Source: G965267605 sp965267605
GTDB lineage: Bacteria > Bacteroidota > Bacteroidia > Flavobacteriales_E > Vicingaceae
NCBI GenBank assembly: GCA_965267605.1
Contig: OZ254088.1
Span: 3,472,001-3,536,000 of the forward strand
Direction: 5' to 3'
DNA length: 64,000 bases
Shown in pieces: positions 54,296 through 64,000 of this stretch (position 1 is the stretch's first letter; the number at the start of each line of letters is the position of its first letter). The notes below the pieces were generated by a model that made no database searches, was not told where the DNA came from, and saw only the letters and a list, made by a program, of their open reading frames with translations. The position numbers were made by a program, and so were the translations under genes.

Positions 54296-54985
54296 ATGAA
54301 AAGGTGTTTGGTGTTGCTGGTGGTTCTTGTGGGTGTATCAACCGTTGCTGAAGCGCAGAGCTTCCAGCAGATCATGAAGAAGGTAGGCCAGAAATACCGG
54401 GATGCCAAGTCTTACAGCATGAGCGTTCGGTGCGATGTATTTGGCCCAACGGCCGATCTGCTTCAAACGGTTGGAGGGAAAATGAAGAAGAACAAGCGAG
54501 GCTACTATTCTGATTTCAACAATGTGAAGACCATTTGCAACAGCCGTTGCGTGCTACAGGTGGACGAGGTCAACAAGAGCATTGTGTACGGAAAAGGCCA
54601 GGAGAACGCAGAACCTTCAGAAATGGCTGTTGAAGAACAGTTGGAACAATTGTCTGCATTGGATGCAAAGGTGACCCAAACCAGCAAAGGATACGAGATC
54701 ATGCTGACCGAAAAGCACAAGACATATTACGAGAAGATTGAACTGCACATTGCCGGGGATTTCTCTCTTCGAAAGGTGATCTATCACTATTCCTCACCGG
54801 AACAGACCGGTGTAAGCAAGAGTGAGGTCACCTTCTATGACGTTCGTTTCAATGAAATCATACCCGAGCATCAGTTCTCGGAATACAGATTCATTCAATC
54901 GGTTTCAGGAACGATCAAACCAAGCGGTAAATACAAGACCTACGAAATAATCGATTTGTCGAAAAAGCAGATCCCATCACTATGA
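54296..54985 (+). CDS. LolA-like secreted protein
   Basis: A 229-residue protein from the ATG at 54296, which opens a clear signal peptide (MKRCLVLLVVLVGVSTVAEA). Starts at 54044 or 54128 lie in repeat DNA and are rejected. The mature domain (FQQIMKKVGQKYRDAKSYSM, GKMKKNKRGYYSDFNNVKTI, RCVLQVDEVNKSIVYG, YYEKIELHIAGDFSLRKVIY) has the half-barrel pattern of LolA/LolB-like proteins. It sits between the TcB-like and RHS genes and its stop overlaps an ATG at 54982, so it may chaperone or help export the RHS protein; that is inference. Confidence 0.72.
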   Translation: MKRCLVLLVVLVGVSTVAEAQSFQQIMKKVGQKYRDAKSYSMSVRCDVFGPTADLLQTVGGKMKKNKRGYYSDFNNVKTICNSRCVLQVDEVNKSIVYGKGQENAEPSEMAVEEQLEQLSALDAKVTQTSKGYEIMLTEKHKTYYEKIELHIAGDFSLRKVIYHYSSPEQTGVSKSEVTFYDVRFNEIIPEHQFSEYRFIQSVSGTIKPSGKYKTYEIIDLSKKQIPSL

Positions 54986-55086
54986 ATTATCCAATCACAT
55001 CACACATGAAAAAAGTAATTCCTAACACATCCGGGGTGTCCAGGCTGCAATATGCCGGGGCGATCCTCAAGAGAAAAATTCTGAAT

Positions 55087-58000
55087 ATGAATAAATATCT
55101 ACTCGCACTGCTATGCGTGATTTTGAGTTTTACCACTGCATTTGCAGGAAAAGAAACCACAGTTTCCTCGATCAATGGAGAGCAGATTTCCACCACTTTG
55201 AGCAGTCTGGTGGTAAGAGATCAGTTTTACAACGATCTGGTATCTAATGGTGGCTCGATGGTTGGTTTTAAAGTGGCCTCATCGAGCATATCAGCGGTTC
55301 TACGTTATGAACGGTCGGAATATCCACAATACGATGACTTTGTGCTGACCGTCAATTTTGATATTGACCTCAGAGATAGCACTGGAGCAGTTACAAGTCT
55401 AACCAACCAGAGTCTTGAGGTGAAGTATGACAAGGATGGGAGTACAGCAAGTTCATATATCGATTTTGATGTGATGCGATATGAGAACTACTTGTATGGA
55501 AAGATCACGGAGATTAACTCCGTTACATTTCAGGATCTGTCATCGAATACAATTTCTACTGATATTCCCGATGATGTATACCTCGATTTACAATGTGAAG
55601 CGGAACGTTACTATGTGCTGGATCCTCAAACGCAGATGCTCGATTGGCATTCAACAGCCGATGTAACTTCCTATAACCAACTGCAGATCAGTTGGCAATA
55701 TTTGTTAGGGGCAGAGAGCTATGATTTGGAGTGGGTATTTGTTGATGTACCCAGTGGTACAACCAGTTCAGATAATACCGCATACGATTGGAGCAATGCT
55801 ACAAGGATCAATACCACATCCAACTTCTATAAGATATCCCTGGGGTATCCACGCGGTGCCATTATCTGGCGAGTAAGGCCCGTTGGTGTGGATGTACCCA
55901 ACAGGAATTTCACCCGAAGAATAGAAGGTGAGTGGTCCTATACCCCTTCCACGTTGGAGGTGGACGATGCGTTTACAGCCGGCCAGGCTTATGCATTTAG
56001 CGGATTGGATACCACAATGAATTGGACCTACTCTGTAGGTTATGCTGAAGATGGGAAGCGGAAAGAAGTGATCCAATATTTTGATGGTAGTGGCAGATCT
56101 CGGGAAAGCGTTACCATTCTCAACACAGACACCAATGCCATTGTTGGTCAAACATTATATGATCATCAGGGGCGACCTGCTGTTCAGATGTTGCCTACAC
56201 CGGTGGAAAGTTCAGGCATAGGATTCTATAAGAACGGAGCTTTTGACTTCAATAAGAATTACGACAAGGAAGACTTTGCAACCGATCAAAGACTGGTGCC
56301 GGGGTACACGGCCGGTGCAGGATATACGGGTGTCCTGGGAATGGACAGCACAGTCACCAAAACAAGCGAGTATTACTCGGAGCAGAACGGTTTATCAGGA
56401 CAGGGAAATGATTTCATTCCTGATGCAGAGAATTATCCGTTTACACAGACCACCTATCGGAACGATGGAACAAATCGACCAACAAGTGTAGGGTCTGCCG
56501 GGAAAACATTCAGAATAGGAGGAGAACGAACTACCGATTTTCTATATGCAAGACCTACGCAGATAGAACTGGACAGGTTGTTTGGAAACGAAGTTGGTTT
56601 GGCCAAGCATTACAAGAAGAATTATGTGGTTGATGCGAACGGTCAAGCCACGGTGCAGTACCTGGATCAGGAAGGAAGGGTGATAGCCACTGCCATGGCA
56701 GGGAATACGCCAGACAACCTTGCGGATCTTAAGTACCGTGCAGATTCCCTGCAGGCTTCCAATGTGGACCTGTTAGAAAACAACAACGACCTGATAGGAG
56801 GAGAGGTGGTTTCTTCATATGTGGTTACCGTATTGGGTGGCAGCAGAACCATCACTTTCGACTATAGCCTTGACGGTGCGTTGAGCTGTGATAGTTGCAG
56901 AACTACACCACAGTGCGACAGTTGTGAGTACGATGTGGTGATCACGTTAAAGAACGACTGCGGGCAATACATGTTGGATACAGGCGGTGACACCATTAAT
57001 CCTAACAACTACACGTTCGAGAACATTAGATTGGCAAGTGGAGGCGACTTCACGTTTAGTGCAGTACTTCCACAGGGTACCTATACCCTGTCAAAGCGTC
57101 TGATTGTCAATCAGAGCTACAGAGACAGTCTTGCAAATCAGTTCCGTGATTTCTTACTGGATCTAAGTAATGTCAATCTGCATTGCTTGAATTGGGATAA
57201 GGAAGATTTGGATTGTGAACTAGATTGTGATTCTCTCTGCTACCGCTCCTATAGGGGTACGGATGAGAATGGAGACAGGATCTGGTACGATGATGACGAT
57301 AACACGTTTCAGCAACAGGATCCGCCAACCGCTGTGCAGACGCTCATTGACAGTTGTATAGCCTCTTGTGATGCGTACGACTCAACAGTATACATCCAGG
57401 ATGAGTGCGAACTGAAGTACGACATGATGAAAGATCATATGAGTCCACACGGGCAGTACTTCGATGACCTACCTAACAAGTATCAGCGCAATGCGGATGG
57501 TACACTGGCTTTGGATGCCAACAATGATTTGATCATTAGTGCCACTTATGACACCACCGCATGGTTGGTGAATAAGATAGGTAGTACACCTCCTTCATTT
57601 ACCGGGGAAAGTACCTGGGATGATGTGCGGGCTAATTGGCAGGAAAGCTGGGCAGATTCTATGGTGATCAAGTATCATCCGGAGTACTGTATTCACAAAT
57701 ATTTCTGTGTGGATTCCATGTACTTCTATGAAACCGATATAAGCACAACGCCCAGAGATAAATTATCTTCTGAGGATAGAAGACTATACGACCGTAGGTC
57801 TTATGAGAATACCAATACAGGTTGGGCATCGAATAACCGTTACGGGTATAACTTCCTGAATCCTTTTGCAGAAAAGGATACGGCTGCCGATTGTTCATCT
57901 AACGATCGACCCGCCTACATCAATGAGGACCACACTCAGGCTGAAGACCCGCTATACAACAAAGGAAAGAACACCTGGGTGATGGGTAGAATGAGCGGTG

Positions 58001-61000
58001 GCGTGCCTGTTGGAAGTGATTTGGATAGCCTTCGTATCTGGATGCGCGACTACTACGAGCATGCGGCTGGGGTACATTTCAGTATCTGGTATATGCTGGA
58101 TGACCCATGTAATATTGCCGGGGCACATTCCGGTAACAGGGTCTATTCAGGTACGGCTCTGGCCCAGGGCGCACAAGATATTTTCGATGGGTTGCACGGG
58201 AAGAATCAACACGATCCCGGGTTCATCGGTAGCGCACAGGACCAGGTAACGAAATACCAGTTCTTCCGCGAATCATACCAGTTCTATAAGAAATTCTTTA
58301 TGTACAATCACTATGATCGTTACAGCTGGTTGTACAAAGACGAGGACATTTGTGACTGCGATACCACTTATACATACTGGGATGATGATGCAGATTACAA
58401 TGGTGTATTGGATACTACATACTTCCAGTTGTTGTATCCGCGAAACAAGCTGTTCGACAGCTTTGTGCCCGGAGATACGGCCAGTGTTCTTAATGTTTCC
58501 AGAAGCTATGGAGATACCCTCTGCTTTGAAACTTGCGAGTCTGCTGCAGACTCCTGGATCCAGGAGATCAAGGACAGCTGCTTGACCCAATACAATGCAC
58601 TTACTTCTGCGCAAAAAGACAGCCTGAGAGAAAAACTGATCGACATCTGTATGTTGGGCTGTGACAGCTCAGATATAGGTAGCTCTTTGGGTAACCAGGT
58701 AGATTCTATTCTGACCCATGGTCCGAGAAGTATCACGTACGCAGATAATTTTACTGAAGTGATCCAGGATTACATTGACCCTGCAAGTTGTGCGGTGACG
58801 GTGGAATACCCTGAAACCATATTCGATCAGGCAGAATGCAATTGTCAGTCACTTAAGGATACGGCAGATGCATACGTCAGCAACATGGATCATGATGTTC
58901 CAAGGTGGTCTGCATTGGATTCAATAGCTACCAAGTTCAACAACGATCTCTCGCTTTCTTTAGACAGCGATGATGTGAAACGGTGGTACAACTTCTGTAA
59001 CAAGGGCATAGACGACATGTTGGATTTCCCACAGGAAACAGAATGTGTGGATTGCAAGTGTCAGAACCTGCGCGACTTTATTACCAGCACATACTCGTGG
59101 ATGGATCCAAGCAACCTATCTGCTGCTCAGGAAGATTCCATCGGAGATGCACTGGGTGCCATTACGCAAACAACGATCGATGGTGATTCCGTGGCTTCTT
59201 GGTTGACCGAATGTGATGCCGCAGACCCGAATGAAAAACGGTTCTCAGACTTCCCTGAGTTGCTACGATGTAAAGAGGAACTCGAAGGATTTGTAGATCC
59301 TTACCAAACCGCTATTGACGACTGTGGTGGTGAACAGGATACACTTGCGTATATGAACGCATACACCAACTACATAGAGTTGGTGATGGACAAGCTGGAT
59401 GAATGGAAAGAGGATTACGATGCCAGCTGTTATGACAGTTTGCCGCAGCGGGAATCACTGACCATGGATTATACCCTTCACGAGTACTACTATACACTGT
59501 ATTACTACGATCAGGCAGGTAACCTTGTGAAGACCGTTCCACCTAAGGGTGTAGATACGCTTGCCGGAGGTAACCTGACCAAGGTTCAGGGATACCGTAC
59601 GGACAGTACTACGCAGACTACGTTCATGCGTCCTGACCACAGTTTTGTATCCAATTACAAATACGATACATACAACCAACTGTTGGATCAGTCTACACCT
59701 GATGGAAATGACAGCAAATTCTGGTACGACAACATTGGTAGAATGGTGGTGTCTCAGAATGCCAGACAATCAGCATGGTCTACAGGTGGTACTTACTATT
59801 ACAGTTACACACTTTACGATGCACTGGGAAGAACAATTGAAGCAGGTGAAGCTTCTACTTCCACACAGTTTGAAGATGAGACAGCATTGGATAGCACCTC
59901 ACTTGCCAACTGGCAGGGTGGTTTGACCAAACGACAGGTAACACGCACATATTACGATACGGTACTGAGCACTACGGTGAACAATTACTTTGCCGGTGGT
60001 CAGGAGAACATCCGTGCACGTGTAACTTCTGTTACTTACGAGGAAACGTCAGATGCCTACGATACTACGTACAACTATGCATCACACTACAGCTATGACA
60101 TTCATGGCAATGTGAATGAGTTGATACAGGATAACCAGCATCTTGCGGTTACTGCGCCGGGTCAGGTGGTAAAACATGTGAACTACGAATATGATCTGGT
60201 AAGTGGAAATGTGAACAAGGTCATTTACCAGAAAGACCGTGCGGATCAGTTCATGCACAGGTATTGTTATGACGCAGATAACCGCATTACGCAGGCAGAA
60301 ACCAGTGTGGATGGAGTGATCTGGGAGCGCGATGCTAAGTACTTCTACTACATGCATGGACCGCTGCACCGTATGGAAATAGGTGACCAGCAGGTACAGG
60401 GTTGTGACTATGCGTACACCGCTCAGGGTTGGCTGAAAGTGCAGAATGCCAATACCCTGCGTGCCAACAGAGATATGGGTACGGATGGATTGCTGAAATG
60501 CAGCAATAAGGAGCGTATGTTCGGTAAGGATGCAGCTGGATATAGTCTGCAATACTTCGAAAAGGATTACCGTCCGATCGATGCCAACAGAACACTCCCA
60601 GCTAACTCAGATGATTATTACCTGGCCAGCCTGTATAAGTCTGGAGGTGGTAAGACGGATTACCTGAACAACACCAACATGCTGTACAATGGCAACATCT
60701 CTATGATGGTGACTGCCATGCTGGATGACGAGGAGAATGAGATGATCGTTCACGGTAATTCATACCTGTACGATCAGGCCAATCGACTGGTTCAAAGCAA
60801 TGTGTACACAAGAAGCGACAGTGTAACCCAGTATACGGATACCGTAAATGCGGAGAACTCGTTTGAGCATGCCGTTGATAATGGGGCTTACAGAACGTAC
60901 TATTCGTATGACCTGAACGGCAACATAGATTCATTGTCTCGCTACGGGCAGTACAATTACAACAACAGCACCGTAGTGCATTTGGACAGCCTTTCGTACA

Positions 61001-63621
61001 GATATGCGATGAAGGGTGAGAGCTACAGTGAGGATCGAAACTACCTGATGCATATTGATGACCAGCAAGGGCTTTGGTCTGCCAGTGTGGATCTGGATGA
61101 TCAGGGAACGTTTACTTCGGGAAGCTTGACGGCCAATAACTATGAGTACGATGACATTGGTCAGTTGATAAAGGATGCGAAGGAGGACATTGATACCATT
61201 ATCTGGAATGTGTATGGTAAGGTATCAGAGATCCGATACGATGTGGATAGCAAGGACAATCTGGAATTCCTTTACGATGCCGGACAGAACCGTATAGCAA
61301 AGGTTGTGAAGCCAAAAGCAGCTGGTGCTGTGAAGGATGAGGAGTTCTGGACGAAGTACTACTATGTACGTGATGCCAGTGGTAACATTCTAACAGTGTA
61401 CAAAGAAACGTATGCAGAAGACGAGACCACCTCAGGGCTTTACCATGGAACACTGGAAGTGCTGGAGAATACCATTTACGGTGGCGAGCGTTTAGGTGTG
61501 GATAACAACGGTGTAACCGTAAAAACGTTGTTCAATGCCAACTACGTGAGTGGAAGATTTGTGGCTGCTAATGGCAGGGTGCTTACTTCCAATACTGTCA
61601 ACCAAAGTCACCAGTTCTACGCCAGCAACGACATGAAGTTCGATGTAAATGATGGCAGTGGAACGTTTGATCTCAGACCGCTTGCACTGTGTTCTCTGAA
61701 TACCGATGGAGCACTAACGGTGAATGATGGTCCGTACGAATTGGTGAATGATGGCGGAACGGATTACTATGTTGTTCAGGGCGGTGATGTAGTGAACATT
61801 ACGGTGAATGACACAGTGTACGTTACTACAGGAGAGCCCATTGGCATTGACGCCAATGAGACCATTACGTTCGGTGGTCAGGATGTACCAGTGGAATTGA
61901 CTGCTAGAAACAGTATTGAGCGTCACAAGCCACTGGACAGGATTGTGGGCGACAAGCAGTATGAATTGTCGAACCACCTTGGAAATGTACTCTCTACGGT
62001 TTCTGATCGTAAGAATGCAACTGATGGAACCAATTTGGATACCGATGAGTTTGGTTCAGGTACGGAAAATTGGACCGGTGCTACCGCTACAGTAACGCAA
62101 AGTGCCGGCAAATTGAACGTAAGCCTTACGGGAGCGAACGGTGGTGCAGTGAAAGGGTATGATGTGGTGGATGAGAAGCTATACCGTATTGGTTTTGAAC
62201 TCAGCAGTGTGGTGGATGCCGGTAATAACATCATTGTACAGGTGTTCCAACAGAATCCATACTCGGCAACGCCATTATTAACGGATACGATCGTGGATGA
62301 ACACTACCATCAGTTTACGTTCTGTGCAACATCAGACAGTGTAACGTGGAAGATCTTCTATGATGGAGGATCGAGTGGAAAATCCTTTAAAGTGGATACG
62401 GCCACGTTTGACGAGGATGGGCACTACATTGCGAATGTGCTGAATGCCACGGATTACTATCCGTTTGGTATGGCGCAACCAGCCCGCGAGCATATTGGTA
62501 GCCAGACGTTTAGGTATGGGTTCAATGGTATGGAGTTTGATCCCGAAGCTAAGCCTGGGGATAAGTCACATTACGATCTAGGACTTCGTCACTACGATCC
62601 AAGGGTTGGTCGAATGTTCAAAGTGGATCCACGTTCAGGAGAATATCCTTGGCAATCTCCTTTTGCATATCACCGCAATAATCCGATCAACAACGTGGAT
62701 TACATGGGAGGCGGTGACCCTCCAGGAGGATGTTCCAATGGTGATTGCGTGGGTGTCAAGCGACCAGATCATAAGGGAACAATTCCTGAACAAGGCTTAG
62801 TATTTGTTCCGAAGGAATTCCAAGATTCCTGGAGCTCCTTGGATGGTACAACCCTATTTTCGTTTTTCGATGGTGATAAGGCATATGTATGGGATGCTCA
62901 AAGGAGTTGGTACTATAATTTTGATGGCGAAGCGTATTACGAGGGTAGTTATAAAGAAGGGCATGGAGCAACGTTTGGCCCGACAAATAAGGGCATTGCC
63001 AAAGCGAAGGAAGCTTTTGAAAACCACGTTATTGATATTATTGACCATGGTCCAATGGCGGTTGTAGACCAATTGAAAGAGCAATGGGAAACTAATTGGA
63101 AACATCCAGATTTTTGGACAGGATATCCTAATTTGACACCGTATCAGAGAGGTAGGTTCGATGGCGGCAGTTTGACTGGTATTATCGAAGCGTTACCTAC
63201 GATGGCACTCACGGCAGGAATGGGTAAGGGTTTCCAAGGGTTCAGGACGGTGAGCGGTGCTCGATTCCGGTCCAATTTATGGACTCTAACAGATGCAGAT
63301 GGCTTTCTTGGTGGCAGTATAGGTTTTAAAGCACCTTTCAACATAAAAGTGGGCCTATTTGCTTCAGAGAACACGTTAAAATACGGTACATTTAAATGGA
63401 GTACTTGGGTACCTAATATTTTCACCAAAGGAAATTGGTTTGGAAGGAGGATGTTGCAAATTACACCTCAGATGCAACCCACCTTGGGGAATTTTGGCTG
63501 GCAGGTTATACCTAAAGGAAGTAGGATACGAATTGGCCTTGTGGGCCCACAAATTGATAGCCCGTTTGGAACATGGATACAATTTTATGCGCCAGATAGA
63601 GTGCCCTTTATTTCCAAATAA
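55087..63621 (+). CDS. Giant secreted RHS polymorphic toxin candidate
   Basis: About 2844 residues from the ATG at 55087, which begins a signal peptide (MNKYLLALLCVILSFTTAFA); an upstream in-frame ATG at 54982 overlaps the previous stop but would bury it. Order: a beta N-terminal region; DUF6443-like segment with YFDGSGRSRESVTIL and YDHQGRPAVQML near residues 330-370; a Cys-rich region of about 600-1450 (CDSC, CELDCDSLC, CDCD clusters); YD repeats of about 1460-2300; a sandwich insert at about 2315-2445; and the RHS core YGFNGMEFDPEAKPG ... HYDLGLRHYDPRVGRMFKVD, ending near NPINNVDYMGG (about 2540). The last 300 residues are variable-type and carry an unrecognised C-terminal domain. A candidate immunity gene follows after 17 bases. 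Confidence 0.88.
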   Translation: MNKYLLALLCVILSFTTAFAGKETTVSSINGEQISTTLSSLVVRDQFYNDLVSNGGSMVGFKVASSSISAVLRYERSEYPQYDDFVLTVNFDIDLRDSTGAVTSLTNQSLEVKYDKDGSTASSYIDFDVMRYENYLYGKITEINSVTFQDLSSNTISTDIPDDVYLDLQCEAERYYVLDPQTQMLDWHSTADVTSYNQLQISWQYLLGAESYDLEWVFVDVPSGTTSSDNTAYDWSNATRINTTSNFYKISLGYPRGAIIWRVRPVGVDVPNRNFTRRIEGEWSYTPSTLEVDDAFTAGQAYAFSGLDTTMNWTYSVGYAEDGKRKEVIQYFDGSGRSRESVTILNTDTNAIVGQTLYDHQGRPAVQMLPTPVESSGIGFYKNGAFDFNKNYDKEDFATDQRLVPGYTAGAGYTGVLGMDSTVTKTSEYYSEQNGLSGQGNDFIPDAENYPFTQTTYRNDGTNRPTSVGSAGKTFRIGGERTTDFLYARPTQIELDRLFGNEVGLAKHYKKNYVVDANGQATVQYLDQEGRVIATAMAGNTPDNLADLKYRADSLQASNVDLLENNNDLIGGEVVSSYVVTVLGGSRTITFDYSLDGALSCDSCRTTPQCDSCEYDVVITLKNDCGQYMLDTGGDTINPNNYTFENIRLASGGDFTFSAVLPQGTYTLSKRLIVNQSYRDSLANQFRDFLLDLSNVNLHCLNWDKEDLDCELDCDSLCYRSYRGTDENGDRIWYDDDDNTFQQQDPPTAVQTLIDSCIASCDAYDSTVYIQDECELKYDMMKDHMSPHGQYFDDLPNKYQRNADGTLALDANNDLIISATYDTTAWLVNKIGSTPPSFTGESTWDDVRANWQESWADSMVIKYHPEYCIHKYFCVDSMYFYETDISTTPRDKLSSEDRRLYDRRSYENTNTGWASNNRYGYNFLNPFAEKDTAADCSSNDRPAYINEDHTQAEDPLYNKGKNTWVMGRMSGGVPVGSDLDSLRIWMRDYYEHAAGVHFSIWYMLDDPCNIAGAHSGNRVYSGTALAQGAQDIFDGLHGKNQHDPGFIGSAQDQVTKYQFFRESYQFYKKFFMYNHYDRYSWLYKDEDICDCDTTYTYWDDDADYNGVLDTTYFQLLYPRNKLFDSFVPGDTASVLNVSRSYGDTLCFETCESAADSWIQEIKDSCLTQYNALTSAQKDSLREKLIDICMLGCDSSDIGSSLGNQVDSILTHGPRSITYADNFTEVIQDYIDPASCAVTVEYPETIFDQAECNCQSLKDTADAYVSNMDHDVPRWSALDSIATKFNNDLSLSLDSDDVKRWYNFCNKGIDDMLDFPQETECVDCKCQNLRDFITSTYSWMDPSNLSAAQEDSIGDALGAITQTTIDGDSVASWLTECDAADPNEKRFSDFPELLRCKEELEGFVDPYQTAIDDCGGEQDTLAYMNAYTNYIELVMDKLDEWKEDYDASCYDSLPQRESLTMDYTLHEYYYTLYYYDQAGNLVKTVPPKGVDTLAGGNLTKVQGYRTDSTTQTTFMRPDHSFVSNYKYDTYNQLLDQSTPDGNDSKFWYDNIGRMVVSQNARQSAWSTGGTYYYSYTLYDALGRTIEAGEASTSTQFEDETALDSTSLANWQGGLTKRQVTRTYYDTVLSTTVNNYFAGGQENIRARVTSVTYEETSDAYDTTYNYASHYSYDIHGNVNELIQDNQHLAVTAPGQVVKHVNYEYDLVSGNVNKVIYQKDRADQFMHRYCYDADNRITQAETSVDGVIWERDAKYFYYMHGPLHRMEIGDQQVQGCDYAYTAQGWLKVQNANTLRANRDMGTDGLLKCSNKERMFGKDAAGYSLQYFEKDYRPIDANRTLPANSDDYYLASLYKSGGGKTDYLNNTNMLYNGNISMMVTAMLDDEENEMIVHGNSYLYDQANRLVQSNVYTRSDSVTQYTDTVNAENSFEHAVDNGAYRTYYSYDLNGNIDSLSRYGQYNYNNSTVVHLDSLSYRYAMKGESYSEDRNYLMHIDDQQGLWSASVDLDDQGTFTSGSLTANNYEYDDIGQLIKDAKEDIDTIIWNVYGKVSEIRYDVDSKDNLEFLYDAGQNRIAKVVKPKAAGAVKDEEFWTKYYYVRDASGNILTVYKETYAEDETTSGLYHGTLEVLENTIYGGERLGVDNNGVTVKTLFNANYVSGRFVAANGRVLTSNTVNQSHQFYASNDMKFDVNDGSGTFDLRPLALCSLNTDGALTVNDGPYELVNDGGTDYYVVQGGDVVNITVNDTVYVTTGEPIGIDANETITFGGQDVPVELTARNSIERHKPLDRIVGDKQYELSNHLGNVLSTVSDRKNATDGTNLDTDEFGSGTENWTGATATVTQSAGKLNVSLTGANGGAVKGYDVVDEKLYRIGFELSSVVDAGNNIIVQVFQQNPYSATPLLTDTIVDEHYHQFTFCATSDSVTWKIFYDGGSSGKSFKVDTATFDEDGHYIANVLNATDYYPFGMAQPAREHIGSQTFRYGFNGMEFDPEAKPGDKSHYDLGLRHYDPRVGRMFKVDPRSGEYPWQSPFAYHRNNPINNVDYMGGGDPPGGCSNGDCVGVKRPDHKGTIPEQGLVFVPKEFQDSWSSLDGTTLFSFFDGDKAYVWDAQRSWYYNFDGEAYYEGSYKEGHGATFGPTNKGIAKAKEAFENHVIDIIDHGPMAVVDQLKEQWETNWKHPDFWTGYPNLTPYQRGRFDGGSLTGIIEALPTMALTAGMGKGFQGFRTVSGARFRSNLWTLTDADGFLGGSIGFKAPFNIKVGLFASENTLKYGTFKWSTWVPNIFTKGNWFGRRMLQITPQMQPTLGNFGWQVIPKGSRIRIGLVGPQIDSPFGTWIQFYAPDRVPFISK

Positions 63622-63638
63622 AAGTAATTTGTGTAGAT

Positions 63639-64000
63639 ATGAATACTCAGAAAAAAGTGGAATGGAAAGATGTGGATCAAATTTTAGGTATGGGAGGTCC
63701 ATGGATTGGGCAGTTAACGATAGACGGTACGCGCATAGAGGATGATTGTATTGTTGACAATACAATTTATGAAGCCAGTCTTAACACCCTATTCTTCGCG
63801 AAGTACATAAGTAATTCGAAATGGGCCAGGGATAATTACTTCGTTGTAGGAATGGTAGATATGAGTAGCTTGGAAGTTACCTTATCTGATGAATCTTTTA
63901 CCATGATTTACCTGGACTCAATAGAAGAGGGTAAACTTGTTTATCATTCGGCCTTCCATGGAGAATTCGAAAAAAACCGGAGGGAGATTAGGTTGAATGA
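63639..64000 (+). CDS. Candidate immunity protein for the RHS toxin (3' end outside window)
   Basis: An ATG at 63639, 17 bases after the RHS stop, opens a frame of at least 120 codons that runs off the window. It begins MNTQKKVEWKDVDQIL and continues with GPWIGQLTIDGTRIEDDC, SKWARDNYFVVGMVDMSSLE and SFTMIYLDSIEEGKLVYHS. There is no signal peptide, so the product is cytoplasmic; it is acidic and mixed alpha/beta. Size, position and lack of a signal fit an immunity protein that protects the producer. I recognise no named immunity family, and the call is positional. Confidence 0.7.
   Translation, partial: MNTQKKVEWKDVDQILGMGGPWIGQLTIDGTRIEDDCIVDNTIYEASLNTLFFAKYISNSKWARDNYFVVGMVDMSSLEVTLSDESFTMIYLDSIEEGKLVYHSAFHGEFEKNRREIRLN

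Noticed and set aside
47734..63621. T6SS-delivered RHS effector
   Set aside because: Both giants have Sec signal peptides, and no VgrG, PAAR, Hcp or T6SS structural gene is visible.

Overview
The window comes from a member of the Bacteroidota; I cannot place it more finely. The evidence is lineage-typical content: type IX secretion (T9SS) C-terminal sorting tails on three secreted proteins, DUF5686, DUF5723 and DUF2723 family proteins, DUF6443-type RHS giants, many short lipoprotein signals, and TTG-N18-20-TAnnTTTG promoters. Genes are dense, both strands are used, and several tail-to-tail pairs overlap at their stop codons.

Layout. 1-3522 (+): the end of a family 4 glycosyltransferase, then a complete overlapping operon for GDP-D-glycero-alpha-D-manno-heptose (hddA, gmhA, hddC, gmhB). 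3464-5793 (-): a methyltransferase and an unknown helical protein. 5982-8756 (+): two T9SS-exported repeat proteins. 8786-12159 (-): a PqqB-like metallo-hydrolase lipoprotein and two different L,D-transpeptidases. 12342-20201 (-): four paralogous DUF2330 proteins, a small lipoprotein, a 32-residue membrane ORF and an orphan RnfD/NqrB-like membrane protein. 20264-22829: an FAD oxidoreductase, a lipoprotein and a double universal stress protein. 22994-32628 (-): a Spy-like protein, DUF5686, two CxxC periplasmic paralogs, a MacB-type ABC permease/ATPase pair whose permease carries a His/Asp/Glu-rich insert, and a large barrel protein. 32830-42501: a peptide-binding lipoprotein, DUF5723, an M43 metalloprotease, an OmpA lipoprotein and DUF2723. 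42615-44497: tRNA-Gln with a duplicated 3' end, a LuxR-type regulator with a degenerate receiver, and a sulfotransferase-like gene. 44748-64000 (+): an accessory RHS island containing a small secreted protein, an FG-GAP protein, a membrane protein, a 2082-residue SpvB/TcB-like protein, a LolA-like protein, a roughly 2844-residue RHS protein with a variable C-terminal domain, and the start of a candidate immunity gene cut by the window edge.

The strongest candidates for undescribed biology are: (i) the RnfD-like/DUF2330 array, whose four secreted, membrane-anchored paralogs all keep a CDPC motif; (ii) the ABC exporter-like operon with a metal-binding loop and two CFFC proteins, which resembles the zinc-responsive MacB-like systems of Pseudomonas; (iii) the RHS island with an unrecognised toxin domain and immunity candidate; and (iv) a family of intergenic hairpin repeats whose arms covary between copies. 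Functions are inferred from sequence recognition by eye; no database search was possible.
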